A DNA stretch of 64,000 bases from Anadara kagoshimensis (lineage: Eukaryota; Mollusca; Bivalvia; Arcoida; Arcidae): positions 5,924,413-5,988,412 of the forward strand of contig CM037864.1 of NCBI GenBank assembly GCA_021292105.1, given 5' to 3'. The notes beneath the pieces were generated by a model. The model was given only the letters and a program-made list of their open reading frames with translations. It had not been told where the DNA came from and searched no databases. The number at the start of each line of letters is the position of its first letter. Within the stretch, counting starts at the first letter, position 1. Below, in pieces: positions 31,985 to 42,660 of the stretch. Position numbers and translations under genes: made by a program.

Positions 31985-32260
31985 TTAAGGCCCTCATAAA
32001 GTTTTATGGCTGTCATCACAATACAGTATGGTGACTCTGTATCCGAAAATATCATGGATATGTGACGTCCCAAAGTTCCATGTTCCTTTCTTTCTAAAAA
32101 GTGTGGGGTGCTCAATTATCCTTCCAGGTCACTTGTTCTCACTTCGCTGGTGGATGTTCCTGTGTTAAACTTCATTTGAAAGTTTCAAGATTTTTACTTT
32201 GCTTCATAATTGTGATTTTGACATGGATTGGTATGTTTGTTTTGAATTTATTCTTTTTGT
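31985..32260 (+). mobile_element. Dispersed repeat family A copy inside the 3.9-kb element
   Basis: Runs from aaggccctcataaagtttta and atggctgtcatcacaataca through gacgtcccaaagttccatgt to gtttcaagatttttactttg and ttgtgattttgacatggatt. It lacks part of the middle (the gtagctagcta region). Confidence 0.65.
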
Positions 32261-32374
32261 CTGGTTCAAGCCTTTATAAAAGCAAACAATCTACTCTAAC
32301 GCTATTTTCTAAAACGATACTTTGTGGTTGCTGCGAGACAATCTTCAAAATGCATATTGTGGTTTTCCAATGCT

Positions 32375-32690
32375 GTTAACCAATGACGTACCATATATTA
32401 TTGTACAGGTCTTTATATTTTTCGGTAGCGTTATGGAGTTTCAAAAATCAATACAATACTTGCTAAATAATATCATTGTGCCAGTGAAAGCAGGAAGAGG
32501 TAACGGTGATAGTGATATACTGGACAAAAAGACATAAGTGTAGTCTACATAACATCATCAGGAAGTTTACGGCCAATCAACAAACATCTGATGTAGCCAC
32601 AGGTTGATGATGTCATCCAGAAATGTTCAGAAAAAGGTATAAAGATTTGAACCATACTAGAGAGTATGATATTGGTTAACAGCATTCGGA
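32375..32690. repeat. Short inverted repeat inside the 3.9-kb element
   Basis: ccaatgctgttaaccaatga at 32375 is mirrored by tattggttaacagcattcgg at 32670, about 280 bp apart. Nothing in between resembles a gene. Confidence 0.55.
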
Positions 32691-33639
32691 AAAAGCCAAT
32701 GCACAAACCTTTGACAACTTTGTAGGTTTGCAGATAGAACAATATGTCATTTCAGGAATAGTTATAGAGTAGATGTTTTGTTTGATTGATATTTTGAGCA
32801 TTCTATAAAGTCTGACAAGAAAAAAATAAATAAAAAACACAACAATCCATCCACAAATCACAAGCATAGAGCATTAAAGTCAGTAAGAACTGGTGAGAAT
32901 CATTCGATTTAAAGAATAATACATGTACTGCAGAATAGAGGGAAAGTTGAAAAATGGAATAATTCAATATACGTACATATAGATGAGAAAAAGAATGAAT
33001 CTGATTCTTTTAGTTTATATCAAATCAGAAAACAAACATGGTATATGGCAAGCAATTAATGGTTCAGTTAGGGTTTTTTGGATGCGATAATATTACATCT
33101 TGAGTACTGGCCGGGGTAAATCAGGTCTTTGAGCAAATCATAAAGAGGCAGACATAAGAATTGTTCTTTGTGCCAAAAAAAACCCCAAAGAAACAGATAA
33201 TGGTCAAACGCTTATCCTTTGTAGCCATGCAGATGTTTTTGTTATTGTCTTAGTTTTTGTGTTTTAAAATTAATATTTTGGAAGTAAAAGATTGTTATTC
33301 AATCTTATATTTATAGCTGTTGAATTGTTAAACCGGGAAAATATGTTATATTCTGATCATACTTATATAATAAATATATATAAAGGATATACATATAGAA
33401 TATATTGCTGCAAGGTGCTTGTGGATGTTAATCATGTTGCTGTTAGACTTCTTTGAATGTTTGAATAAGCGAGAGGACTATTTTTTATTACAGACATCAA
33501 AAGTCATAGCTATTAAATTAATTCAAATGATATTTATTGAAAACTTAAAAATGTTTCGGCTTCGTTATTTAAATTATTTTATTTACATAAAATAAGTTTA
33601 AAGAGCAGTACTGATAATATTTTCACATAATATGTAACA

Positions 33640-34374
33640 TACACACATTAGTTTTATGTCATAAAATAATGACATCCTTGGTTGTATTTGATTTAAAATG
33701 CAGCGGGATGATTACAAGTCGGCCATCTTAAAAATGGCGGCCATATTGAATTTTACAACCAATATTTATTCATGGAAAATTAGTATAAATATTTAATTGA
33801 TCAAATACAAAATTTCAACTTAAAAGGTTAAGTGGTTGATTTGATATTGAATTTTTATACTTAAATTATCTTTTTGGGTAGCCATCTTGGATTTGGCAGC
33901 CATATTTTCATTAAACAGAAAAAAGTCAAGGTGGAAACAAACCTAGCTTAACTTAGTTCATATATATTAAATACAATACATTAGTTTTATGTCATAAAAT
34001 AATGACATCCTTTGTCGTATTTGATTTAAAATGCAGCGCAATGATTATAAGTCGGCCATCTTGAAAATGGCGGCCATATTGAATTCTACAACCAATATTT
34101 ATTCACAGAAAATTAGTATAAATATTTAATTGATGAAATACCAAATTTCAACTTAAATAGTTAAGTGGTTGATTTGATATTGAGTTTTATTCTTAAATTA
34201 TCTTTTTTGGCGGCCATCTTGGATTGGCAGCCATATTTTCATTAAACGGAAAAAGTCAAGGTGGAAACATACCTAGCGTGACTAAGTACATATAGGGCAA
34301 TAAGATCCACCATGTTTCCTGCTTTTAACAAAAAAGTTTAGGGGGTGTCACATTTTTGGGATCTGCCCCCTGAC
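33640..34374 (-). repeat. Right inverted arm, two ~330-bp units
   Basis: Mirror of the left arm: ggccatcttaaaaatggcgg at 33722, gccatcttgg near 33882, ggccatcttgaaaatggcgg near 34055 and ggcggccatcttgg near 34209. It ends gatctgccccctgac. Confidence 0.85.
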
Positions 34375-34440
34375 TATTGTCTGTTTCTTAAATAAAAAAA
34401 TTCTTCTTTATGTTTTCGTTGCAATGGCTGTTGCCAAGTA

Positions 34441-34601
34441 GAGCCAAACCTGTCTTAAAGGCCACCTCTATATATGGGCCGCCTGCTTATAAAGGCCAGT
34501 TGAATTGTATCACAATTGTTCTTTATTCATTTTATTTGAACCAGTATATAAAACTACTTTTACTGGTTCCCTTTAGTGGCCTTTATAGATAGGTTTGATT
34601 G
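34441..34601. mobile_element. MITE B copy (161 bp, TA-flanked)
   Basis: TA at 34439-34440 and 34602-34603. Starts gagccaaacctgtcttaaag, ends tagataggtttgattg. It lies only 65 bp beyond the large TIR element. Confidence 0.8.
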
Positions 34602-34799
34602 TACATAATTTTCTGTTACAATTTTCTCTTTTTAATTCCTTACATTTCTCCCTCTTTTATTTTAATACATAAACATTATCATAAAAAACAAAAGATTATA
34701 TATGTCAATGAATAGTAACATCACCAAATATTGACTTTTTTGCATTAGGTAAGGTTATAAAAAACAAAAGGGTGACAGTACTATTTAAAAAATATTTTA

Positions 34800-34975
34800 G
34801 CATAATGATAACCAAGTGCTTCTATCTATTTTGTTGATTCGATTTAAAGCCTTTTAAAAGCCCACAACAAAATGGTATTGATAAAGTCTAAATATTAAAA
34901 ATGTGCTTAGCTTAAAGCGTTTTAAAAATACATAACAAAAATAGTATTGATGGCTTTGTTATCCTCAGATATACT
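34800..34975. repeat. Two diverged ~80-bp direct repeats
   Basis: taaagccttttaaaagccca, caacaaaatggtattgata near 34840 is repeated as taaagcgttttaaaaataca, taacaaaaatagtattgatg near 34913. Confidence 0.55.
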
Positions 34976-35078
34976 AAATTTATACACTTGTTACTAAGTG
35001 GGAGAAAAAAGAGCATTCATCGTCATTATTGAGCTGTTCTGAAGCTTTTCAATAAGTACACAAATTTGCTGACACGGT

Positions 35079-35272
35079 ACAGACCTACTGAAAGTTTCAC
35101 ACCTAGCTAAAGAAAGGAGCCAAAGCTCTACTGCCGAGATTTTGATATATAGTGACAAAAAAGCTGGCAAGAGATAGATAGCAGCTGCCAAAACTATTTT
35201 AATATTTAGGGATCTATATTAGCTGCTGATTCGGCATCAATTTGTAAGTGTTAAACTTTCGACAGACCTGTA
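35079..35272. mobile_element. MITE C copy
   Basis: Left end tacagacctactgaaagttt, right end gttaaactttcgacagacct followed by gta. Interior has gaaaggagccaaagctc and ctgccgagattttgatatat, as in other copies. Confidence 0.7.
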
Positions 35273-35689
35273 CTCTAAATGAAGCTCAATTTATGAGGTA
35301 TCTAATCAATTTAGGCTTTTGGTAATCAACAGAATATTTCAGCTCGGTACAGAAAGGCCATCTGTAATTGTAACAGAAGAGCGATCTAAATATTGATAAG
35401 ACGCCAGTCGTTCTTTCTCTATTTAACGGCGATCTGATATTTGAATAATTTGGCTACTTAGTAATTTAGTCTTTCTTTCTCTGATTTTTTATTTCTTATA
35501 GCGACTTGATATTTAAATAATTTGGGTTCTTTGTAATTCAATATCAGGAAGATGCTATGAGAGGGCTGTTATAATGCTATTTTTTGAACAAAATATACCT
35601 GGAGCCGTTGGTATAAGTCATTTCTGTATGTTTGTGGAAAAACCATGTATAACTTACTAAACAAATATAAATACAGTACAAATAGGTAA

Positions 35690-35981
35690 GGAGAAATTTT
35701 GTTGATTGATCTTATCTTCTTAAAAAAAGAAAAATGTTTAACTGCAGGAAGATAAAAGAAATTGAAACGTAAAAGAACGGTTTACATACATACCCGAACA
35801 ATCTCTCTCTCTCATCAATACGAGATAGTTTTTTTTTTAATTTTCGCTGTCTTAATTTGTTCTTACAAATTCTGTTGAATGATCTTATCTTCTTAAAAAA
35901 GAAAAAAGAAAAATGTTTAACTGCAGGAAGATAAAAAGAAACTGAAACGTAAAAGAATGGTTTATATACATATCCAAACCA

Positions 35982-36013
<32 letters not shown>

Positions 36014-36265
36014 ATCAATACGAGATATTTTTTTTTAATTTTCGCTGTCTTAATTTGTTCTTACAAATTCTGTTGATTGATCTTATCTTCTTCAAAAAGA
36101 AAACGGTTAATGTTTAACTGCAGGAAGATAAAAAGAAATTGAAACGTAAAAGAATGGTTTATATACATATCCAAACCATCTCTCTCTCACTCATCAATAT
36201 TTTCGCTGTCTAAAATTTTTTTTTCTTTCTTTCTTTTTTTTTTTTTTTTTTTTTTTACAAATTCT
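35690..36265. repeat. ~180-200-bp tandem repeat, three copies, with CT and T tracts
   Basis: Each unit has ttgttgattgatcttatctt, gtttaactgcaggaagataa, gaaacgtaaaagaatggttt, a (CT)n run, catcaatacgagata and ttttcgctgtcttaatttg. The ctgcaggaag marker sits at 35742, 35921 and 36119. The (CT)n run is longest in copy 2 (about 35981-36014); copy 3 ends in an expanded T-rich run (about 36213-36256). Confidence 0.9.
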
Positions 36266-36895
36266 GTTGAGATGTTCCAACTTATTGTAACCTAGATAAA
36301 CCACCATAAGTTCTTGATCTAATTGTATACCAATCAGCACATTGTTAGCTGTTGTATACTGGGAACTCACTAATAAGGTTTGTCTAACTTAATCACCATC
36401 TAACTCTTAACTAAGCTTCTATTCTAGTATTCCAAAGTACAAATACATCCAAAAAATGAAAGTACACATAAACCTATGGTTGGTTGGTTGAATGTTGCTT
36501 AACGTTGCATCAGCAATTTGTCAGCTATTCGTGACGAGAACTTTTTTATTTATCTCTATGGATTAATCAATGAACAATTTTTACATGCATGTGAAGTGCG
36601 AGTGTATTTTATGGTCTGCCTTGTACAAGCGCGCATTCAGGCAACTTTAACGTGCTAGCTCACAGAGTTATACGCCGCAGACAAGCGTACCACTCCCCCA
36701 GTCCATTATACTGATACCAGGTGAACCAGTAAAGGCCAACGGCAAGGAAAATTCACTTTCCCGCGTGGTGTAAAAGGAGCAAAGTTGCGAAGGCGCGATA
36801 GTACCTTCGCTCCATCCGTCCATCGTATCTTCGCTCATTCGCGTTCAGATCGAAGGAACTAAAATGCAAATGTGGCCCTAACAGAGCACCATATA
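36266..36895. other. Intergenic stretch, nothing certain
   Basis: Contains a GC-richer part at 36650-36850 with no ORF of note. The phrase tggttggttggttgaatgtt at 36480 resembles sequence often found at ends of marine-animal repeats, which is not enough for a call. Confidence 0.35.
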
Positions 36896-36899
36896 AACT

Positions 36900-37660
36900 C
36901 GACAATTAGACTGCGGTAATGAGCATAGCACGACGGCGTGAAATTACAATGTCGATCCACTTAAAATAGGCTAAATACTGTCAAAATCCATTAAACATAA
37001 ATGCAAGGAAAAATACCATGTTTTTTTTACAGTCTAATAATGCACGTTTATGTGATTAATGTACATACAATGCTTAAAAAAAGGTAACCTGACTTTAGAT
37101 TGTGCTAAAAGGCACAACAGGACGATGTGAAAAAACAACGTTGGGCAGTTTGAAAATACTATCAAAATTAATTGAATTCAAATTTAAGAAATACTAGTAG
37201 TAAGATTTACCTAGATTCTGGTTAATATTAGAGATATTCTCTAGTTCCAGAATCCTATTAATTAATTATTTATAATGTTATATCTATTGAATTTAATTTA
37301 TCAAATAAATACTGTTTACACTAAGATTTACCTATGTGTAAAAAAAATGAAAGTACGCATAACCTCGACATTCAGAATGCGGTAATGATCACAGCATGAC
37401 GGTGTGATAAATAACTATGTTGATCCATTTAAAAATGCGTTAAAATACGTCAAAATTCATTAAACTTAAATGTAAGAAAGATAATGTTTTATTCATTATA
37501 ATAATGCACGATAATGCAAATATGCACATGTAACTGTAAATAAACAATCCATGGTAATGAGCACGTCACGACGGTGTTGAATAACAAGTTGATCCAATTA
37601 AAAAATTACTGTCAAAATTAAAAACTTAAATTTAAGAAATAATCGGTATTATAGTTAAAA
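36900..37660. repeat. Degenerate tandem repeat of about 200 bp, four copies
   Basis: Recurring order: gcggtaatgagcatagcacg, acggcgtgaaa, gttgatccatttaaaaa, gtcaaaattcattaaactta, aatgtaagaaa, taataatgcacg. Copies start near 36910, 37110, 37375 and 37550. Confidence 0.7.
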
Positions 37661-37974
37661 ATGGACTAAAATCCATAATTATCTTTTTCAGCATGAAGTA
37701 TCTAAATATACAAGTTAATCTGGATTCTAATTTTTTTTGCGCATCAGCATAAATTTTTATTATTTTGAAAAGTTGTTTAACAAGGTATTAATGATTTTCA
37801 GATAGTATCTTGACTAATCGATGTCCAATTGCTATACAATAATGACACACTAATCAATATCGAACATACCCCCCACCCCAAACCCCATCCCAACCCCACC
37901 CGTATTGATTATGATTTATAGATAATGACTGACCATTTGTTCTCACAAACCGATCTAGAACATCCCCCTTTTAT

Positions 37975-38510
37975 TAACCATGCTTCTAAGACATGACTGC
38001 CTAATGACACAAACACACCTCCTTCTTGTCCATACTTAAGTGAGAATGATTGTTTAATTCTGTGTTGACCATGCTTAAGTGAGAACGACTGTCTAATTAC
38101 CCCACACACCCTGTCTTGGGCAGGCTTAAGTGAGACTGACTGTCTAATTACCCCACACACCCTGTCTTGGCCATGTTTAAGCGAGACTGGCTGTCTAATT
38201 GCCCCGCACACCCTGCCTTGGCCATGCTTAAGTGAGACTGACTGTCTAATTACCCCACACACCCTGTCTTGGCCATGCTTAAGTGAGACTGACTGTCTAA
38301 TTGCCCCGCACACCCTGTCTTGGCCATGCTCAAGTGAGACTGACTGTCTAATTGCCCCGCACACCCTGTCTTGGCCATGCTTAAGTGAGACTTACTGTCT
38401 AATTACCCCACAGACCCTGTCTTGGCCATGCTTAAGTGAGACTGACTGTCTAATTGCCCCGCACACCTCGTGTTGGCTATGCTTGAGTCAGAATGACTGT
38501 CTAATTGTCG
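37975..38510. repeat. 51-bp minisatellite, about ten copies
   Basis: The unit reads CCATGCTTAAGTGAGACTGA, CTGTCTAATTACCCCACACA, CCCTGTCTTGG (51 bp). The first copies are diverged; from 38071 they are close. 51 is a multiple of 3, so a minus-strand ORF with a 17-residue period (SVSLKHGQDRVCG...) spans it; this is not a supported gene. Confidence 0.93.
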
Positions 38511-39025
38511 TCATATCATGACAAACAGTCATCGCCAACTAACAATGTCTTAAACAAAATGCTAACATTAATATCAGGAATATACTTAAGAGGTTTGTTT
38601 TTAAACATCGCTCTTAATAACGCCATAAAGCTACCAGAACGCCATCTTATTTATTACATTACAGGGCCATTAGCTACTAGTATTACTTTACAACGTATAG
38701 AAAAACAAATTGGGACAAGTACCATCTGTTGATGGTCAATGGTTATCAGCTCTGAGAAATTGATGTTCAATATTGTTTTGGTTTGAAAGAAACGAATATT
38801 TGAAATCTATTGTTCTGGTCAACCTGATGAAATATTTTGAGATTGTGGAAATTCTGTTTTAAGGTGCTTAAAAGTTAAAGTGTGTTTGTAAAGAACACTA
38901 ATTTTTTGGAAATAATTCACACAGAATCCATTTAAAATTCATTATTAAAATAATTATGATACATTCGGTACACTTATTGGGTATTTACAATTTAGGAAGA
39001 TGGAGAAGAGACAAAAAATACACAA
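38511..39025. other. Intergenic stretch, nothing recognised
   Basis: AT-rich; short ORFs only, no repeat matched to other parts of the window. Confidence 0.35.
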
Positions 39026-39029
39026 ACAT

Positions 39030-39290
39030 ACTGGCCCATGTCCAAACCAAAATCTAACCTTTTGAAAACTAGCAAATAAGTCAAAGAAATAAACGTCCAT
39101 TAAGGAAGCGAGACCTAGTGCTCTGGATGGGTAAAAACATTTCGCCTATATTTAGCTTCACATGTTACAAATCAAAATTTTTTGAAAAGAACATAGAACT
39201 ATTGGACGTTAAATACATCCAGGATAATTGTGGTCATGATATATTTGCATTATCTCTGGGGTCAACAATTATTTGTAAGTAGTTGGTTCG
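39030..39290 (-). mobile_element. Dispersed repeat family A copy, diverged
   Basis: In reverse: catgtccaaaccaaaatcta, cttttgaaaactagcaaata, ggaagcgagacctagtgctc, tggatgggtaaaaac, ttggacgttaaatacatcca, ggtcatgatata. Order matches the family but identity is low. Confidence 0.5.
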
Positions 39291-39299
39291 TTGTATAAA

Positions 39300-39551
39300 G
39301 GCCCCCATTTCACAATCATTCCTTAGCTAAGATTTTCCTTAACTTAAATTTCGCAAATTGCTTTTTTTGAAACTACTGGTGAATATTTTCGTCAAAACTA
39401 AAAGCAAATGTTTTAATTAAGAAGTGATTTTAAAAATGACACCGTAAATTCTTCAGTATCTTCAAAATTAACAAAATTATAAAGATTTGAAAATTTGCAA
39501 GATTTAAAATAAGGAAAATCTTAGCTAAGGAATGATTGTGAAACTGGAGCC
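39300..39551. mobile_element. 252-bp MITE with ~60-bp TIRs
   Basis: The left arm starts GGCCCCCATTTCACAATCAT and the right arm ends ATGATTGTGAAACTGGAGCC. Both continue tccttagctaagattttcct and inverse. The arms match over roughly 45 of 55 bp. No clear target duplication is seen. Confidence 0.85.
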
Positions 39552-40500
39552 TGCAATGATATCTAATGTGTTCATTGTGAATTAATAGACCATAAACAGG
39601 AGAAACAGGTATGTTTCTGCATAAAAAGGAATCTTAACTTCAGAAATATTAAAGTCATCAGAAGTTTGGCAGCATTTTTGAAATTAACATTTATAGCATG
39701 TCGATCCCCATTTTCTGGGATTTATTCACTTTGTTTGGGGGTCAGTTCTTGCATTACTTTGATTATGTAACTGTAATTTTCCTAATTTTCATCTGCTTAA
39801 AAGCTTAAATGGTATAATGTTGATATAAAACCATTAAAACAAAACCATTTTCTCTGTTCTTTAATAATCTTTGTCATTCATACTAGGTGTATTGGTATCA
39901 ATGGCTTCAATTGTTCAAACCTACATTAGCCAAGTCATGATTTATGATATCATTGTAACAGTATCATTTTAGGTAGACATTTTGTCGACAGCATTCCTTT
40001 GATATTAATCGTATAATTATAAATGTTGTAACATTTCATCATTTTAAAAACACAAGAAACAAATAGCCACTAAAGAAACTAGTTCAGCTAACATAGATTT
40101 AAGTAGACAACATGTCTATTGTACATGTATAATTTGTCCCTAGCAATGTACAACCACTTCCTCTTTCTGAAACATGTACAACCAGTAAGTGATACACGTA
40201 CAATACAATTCACTCGTGTTTAATGAAGGTCAAAAGCAGGTGCTAAGTGCACTTTTAAGCAAAGATGCAGTCCATGACAATTACGTCGCTTAAGTATCTG
40301 ACCAAGACTTAGATGATAGTGACTGTTCTTTCGTCAAGCTCTCATGATTTAGAAGTGAGCTACGGGATATATCTTACAAACCGACGAACCATTTCGCCTT
40401 AGACATGATGCGCAAAACCACCATCCCTGAACATTGTCCGGAGCGCACGTCAAAGATAAAATTTCTGGTTCTTCACATAGTAGTGAATCAGCAAAACTCC
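39552..40500. other. Intergenic stretch, nothing recognised
   Basis: No ORF with coding character and no repeat matched by eye. Confidence 0.35.
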
Positions 40501-40535
40501 ATTCAGTCAATCAATCAATCAATCAATCAATCAGT
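40500..40535. repeat. (AATC)n microsatellite
   Basis: About seven uninterrupted tetranucleotide units (caatcaatcaatcaat). Confidence 0.9.
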
Positions 40536-40734
40536 GGACATTTTGTTAAAAGTAGCAATGTAAGCATCATTACTTGATTTAAGGTCAGTGTTTGGACAAT
40601 GGTGTTTGCGTTGTTTAGACATTGCAATGTATTTCACAACCATATAGTTTAGCGAGTTACGACAAAACCTTCAATAAGTGACCTGCATATGTAATATCAA
40701 CACAAAAAAACATTATTAAGTCCGTGTGAGCTGC

Positions 40735-40890
40735 AGTATAAGAATTAAGAATTGTATTGAAAAAAGCAATGATTACTGATACAGTTCAATGTAAAAAATA
40801 AAAATGAAAAAATGCAATATTAACAGTTCAATGTAAAAAATAAATTTGAAAAAATGCAATATTAACAGTTCAATGTAAAGTAAAAATGGA
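40735..40890. repeat. ~55-bp tandem repeat, three copies
   Basis: Unit: acagttcaatgtaaaaaata, aaaatgaaaaaatgcaatat, taac. Starts at about 40780, 40827 and 40867. Confidence 0.8.
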
Positions 40891-41299
40891 AATAATTAGC
40901 AATATAAATTAATATTATAATAGCAATTTTTAAAATTATTTTTGATTTGGAATACACAAAAATAGCTCGTGTGGCATTGATGGAACGCTAAGATAATAAT
41001 AATGATATGATCGATTGTAAGTACACTACCGTACTCTGCCAATTATAGAGTCCTTCTAAAACAAGTTGTAATCAAATGTCATCCAATTCTCCTGAATGAT
41101 AAAATAGAATGCGTGTTTACTCTGAAACAAATTTGAAAAAAACTTCATCCAACCCACTTATAGACGAAAACAGCCATATTAGGAAACATGAAAATGTATT
41201 TAAATTGTCTGTAACTCCTGCTGGTGATGTCAAAGCATAATCAATACTTATATTTGTCTCACATGATTTCCTAGATACACATCGATAACTAGTAAAGTA

Positions 41300-41503
41300 C
41301 AGGCCTGTCGAAAGTTTAGCACTGATGTAACGGATTAGTACCAAATCGGCAGCTTAATTTCGGTCCCACGTAGGTTATATCTCAACAGCTGGTAAATATA
41401 CCACTCAGCAGGTTTTCAGCCACAAGCTGTCCATACCTTATTCACTCGACAGCCGAGCTTCGACTTCTTTTCGTTAACTGTGTTAAAACTTTCGACAGGT
41501 CTG
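41300..41503. mobile_element. MITE C copy (204 bp, TA-flanked)
   Basis: TA at 41298-41299 and 41504-41505. Starts caggcctgtcgaaagtttag, ends aactttcgacaggtctg. The 14-bp phrase tacacatcgataac occurs on both sides (41276 and 41504), followed in each case by a MITE C left end, so the element and its flank look tandemly duplicated. Confidence 0.8.
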
Positions 41504-41527
41504 TACACATCGATAACAAATAGAGTA

Positions 41528-41851
41528 CAGTCCTGTCGAAAGTTAAATACTTGAGTTTACGAAAAAGTGGCTGCAGAGTTGCCGAGATATGGATGGAAAA
41601 ACTGTCGAGAGAAAGGTGAAAAAATGTTAAGTGCTTACCCTTCCGAAGCACCCGGCCTCACTTCCCTGGTGGAAGTTCACGTGTCTAACCTGACTTGTTA
41701 GTTCCAAAGTTTTTACTTTGCTTCTAGATTGTGATTCTGACATAGATTAGTATGTTTGTTTTTTTTATCAGATACGACTATCGAAGGATGTGGATTAAAT
41801 GGCGATTCCTCGCTAGTTAGTTATAGTAGTGTTAAATTTTCGACTGGCCTG
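41528..41851. mobile_element. MITE C copy interrupted by family A
   Basis: TA at 41526-41527 and 41852-41853. Starts cagtcctgtcgaaagttaaa, ends aaattttcgactggcctg. The interior is split by a partial family A copy at 41630-41770. Confidence 0.75.
41630..41770 (+). mobile_element. Partial family A copy nested in MITE C
   Basis: Carries only the 3' half: gcttacccttccgaagcacc, ggcctcacttccctggtgga, agttcacgtgtctaacctga, gttccaaagtttttactttg, ttctagattgtgattctgac, attagtatgtttgtt. Being inside MITE C, it is the younger insertion. Confidence 0.75.
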
Positions 41852-42189
41852 TACTGTATGGATTCTTCAGCTGTGTTTAATGCGCGTGTTTAATGCACGT
41901 GTTTAATTATATTTTTTTCTGGTTAATTGTGGCGATAAATCAAATCTAACTTTATTTATAATGTTTATCAAGTATAAGACAGAATCAAAAACCCTGGATC
42001 TATAAATCAAACTAGGCGTACCAGGTACACAGATATCAATCAGCCATCAATCCAGATACACTGATCATACAAATACCAATGCTTTTATCTACAAATATCT
42101 CCCTATTTATCTTAATTTAAGCCTAACATCAATTTATTGCTAAATCACACAGACCGTTTGTATATTCTTATAGTACCAGTTTGATGTAT

Positions 42190-42660
42190 GATGTTCATTG
42201 TTTTTCTTTACGTGTTTCGTTGACTTCAAAAGAGCATTTGATACAGTTTGATATGATTTACAGCTCATACGAACTTTCTGAAAGAGAATAAATCCATTAG
42301 ATTCCTTTGCTTGCTTAATTGACTTTACGAAAGCTTTTAACACAGTTTAGTACGACAATTGTAAGCCAGAGTACAAGGTTACAACATCTTTTGCTTCTTT
42401 TTGTTGATTTTACCAAAACTTTAAACAAATTCTGACGATACATGTTTTAGAAAAACACAATATTACAACTACTTTGCTTGCTTTGTTGACTTTACAAAAG
42501 CCTTTGACACAGTATGGTGCTATAGATTTAAGACAAAGTACAACTCTTTGCTTACTTTGTTGACTAAACGAAAACGTGCACCAGATTTTGGTTCGATAGC
42601 AGTTGGACAAAACACAGCATTACAACTAATTTGCTTGCCTTTTTGGCTTCAGGTTGGGAC
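42190..42660 (+). repeat. Tandem array of a LINE reverse-transcriptase motif fragment
   Basis: Five units of about 85-90 bp repeat the codons for (F)VDFTKAFDTV, a conserved motif of non-LTR retrotransposon reverse transcriptases. The best copy is near 42483-42527 (FVDFTKAFDTVWCY). Others: near 42216 (FVDFKRAFDTV), 42316 (LIDFTKAFNTV), 42399 (FVDFTKTLNKF) and 42558 (FVD, stop, TK). Most have stops or frame differences. Each unit also has attacaactactttgcttgc before the motif. No longer RT frame is visible, so only one short segment was amplified. Confidence 0.75.

Larger units (their letters stand above)
30487..34374. mobile_element. 3.9-kb TA-flanked element with long inverted arms
   Basis: TA at 30485-30486 and 34375-34376 bracket ends GTCATGGGGCAGATC and GATCTGCCCCCTGAC. 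The inverted arms run to about 31225 and from about 33640, roughly 730 bp each. Each arm holds two tandem ~330-bp units. The interior (31226-33639) carries a family A copy and no recognisable transposase, so the element looks non-autonomous. The TA target site fits Tc1/mariner-like or other TA-inserting DNA transposons; no superfamily is assigned. Confidence 0.8.

Noticed and set aside
42190-42660. Intact LINE or functional reverse transcriptase
   Set aside because: Only one short motif is repeated; no fingers or YxDD region is present anywhere nearby.
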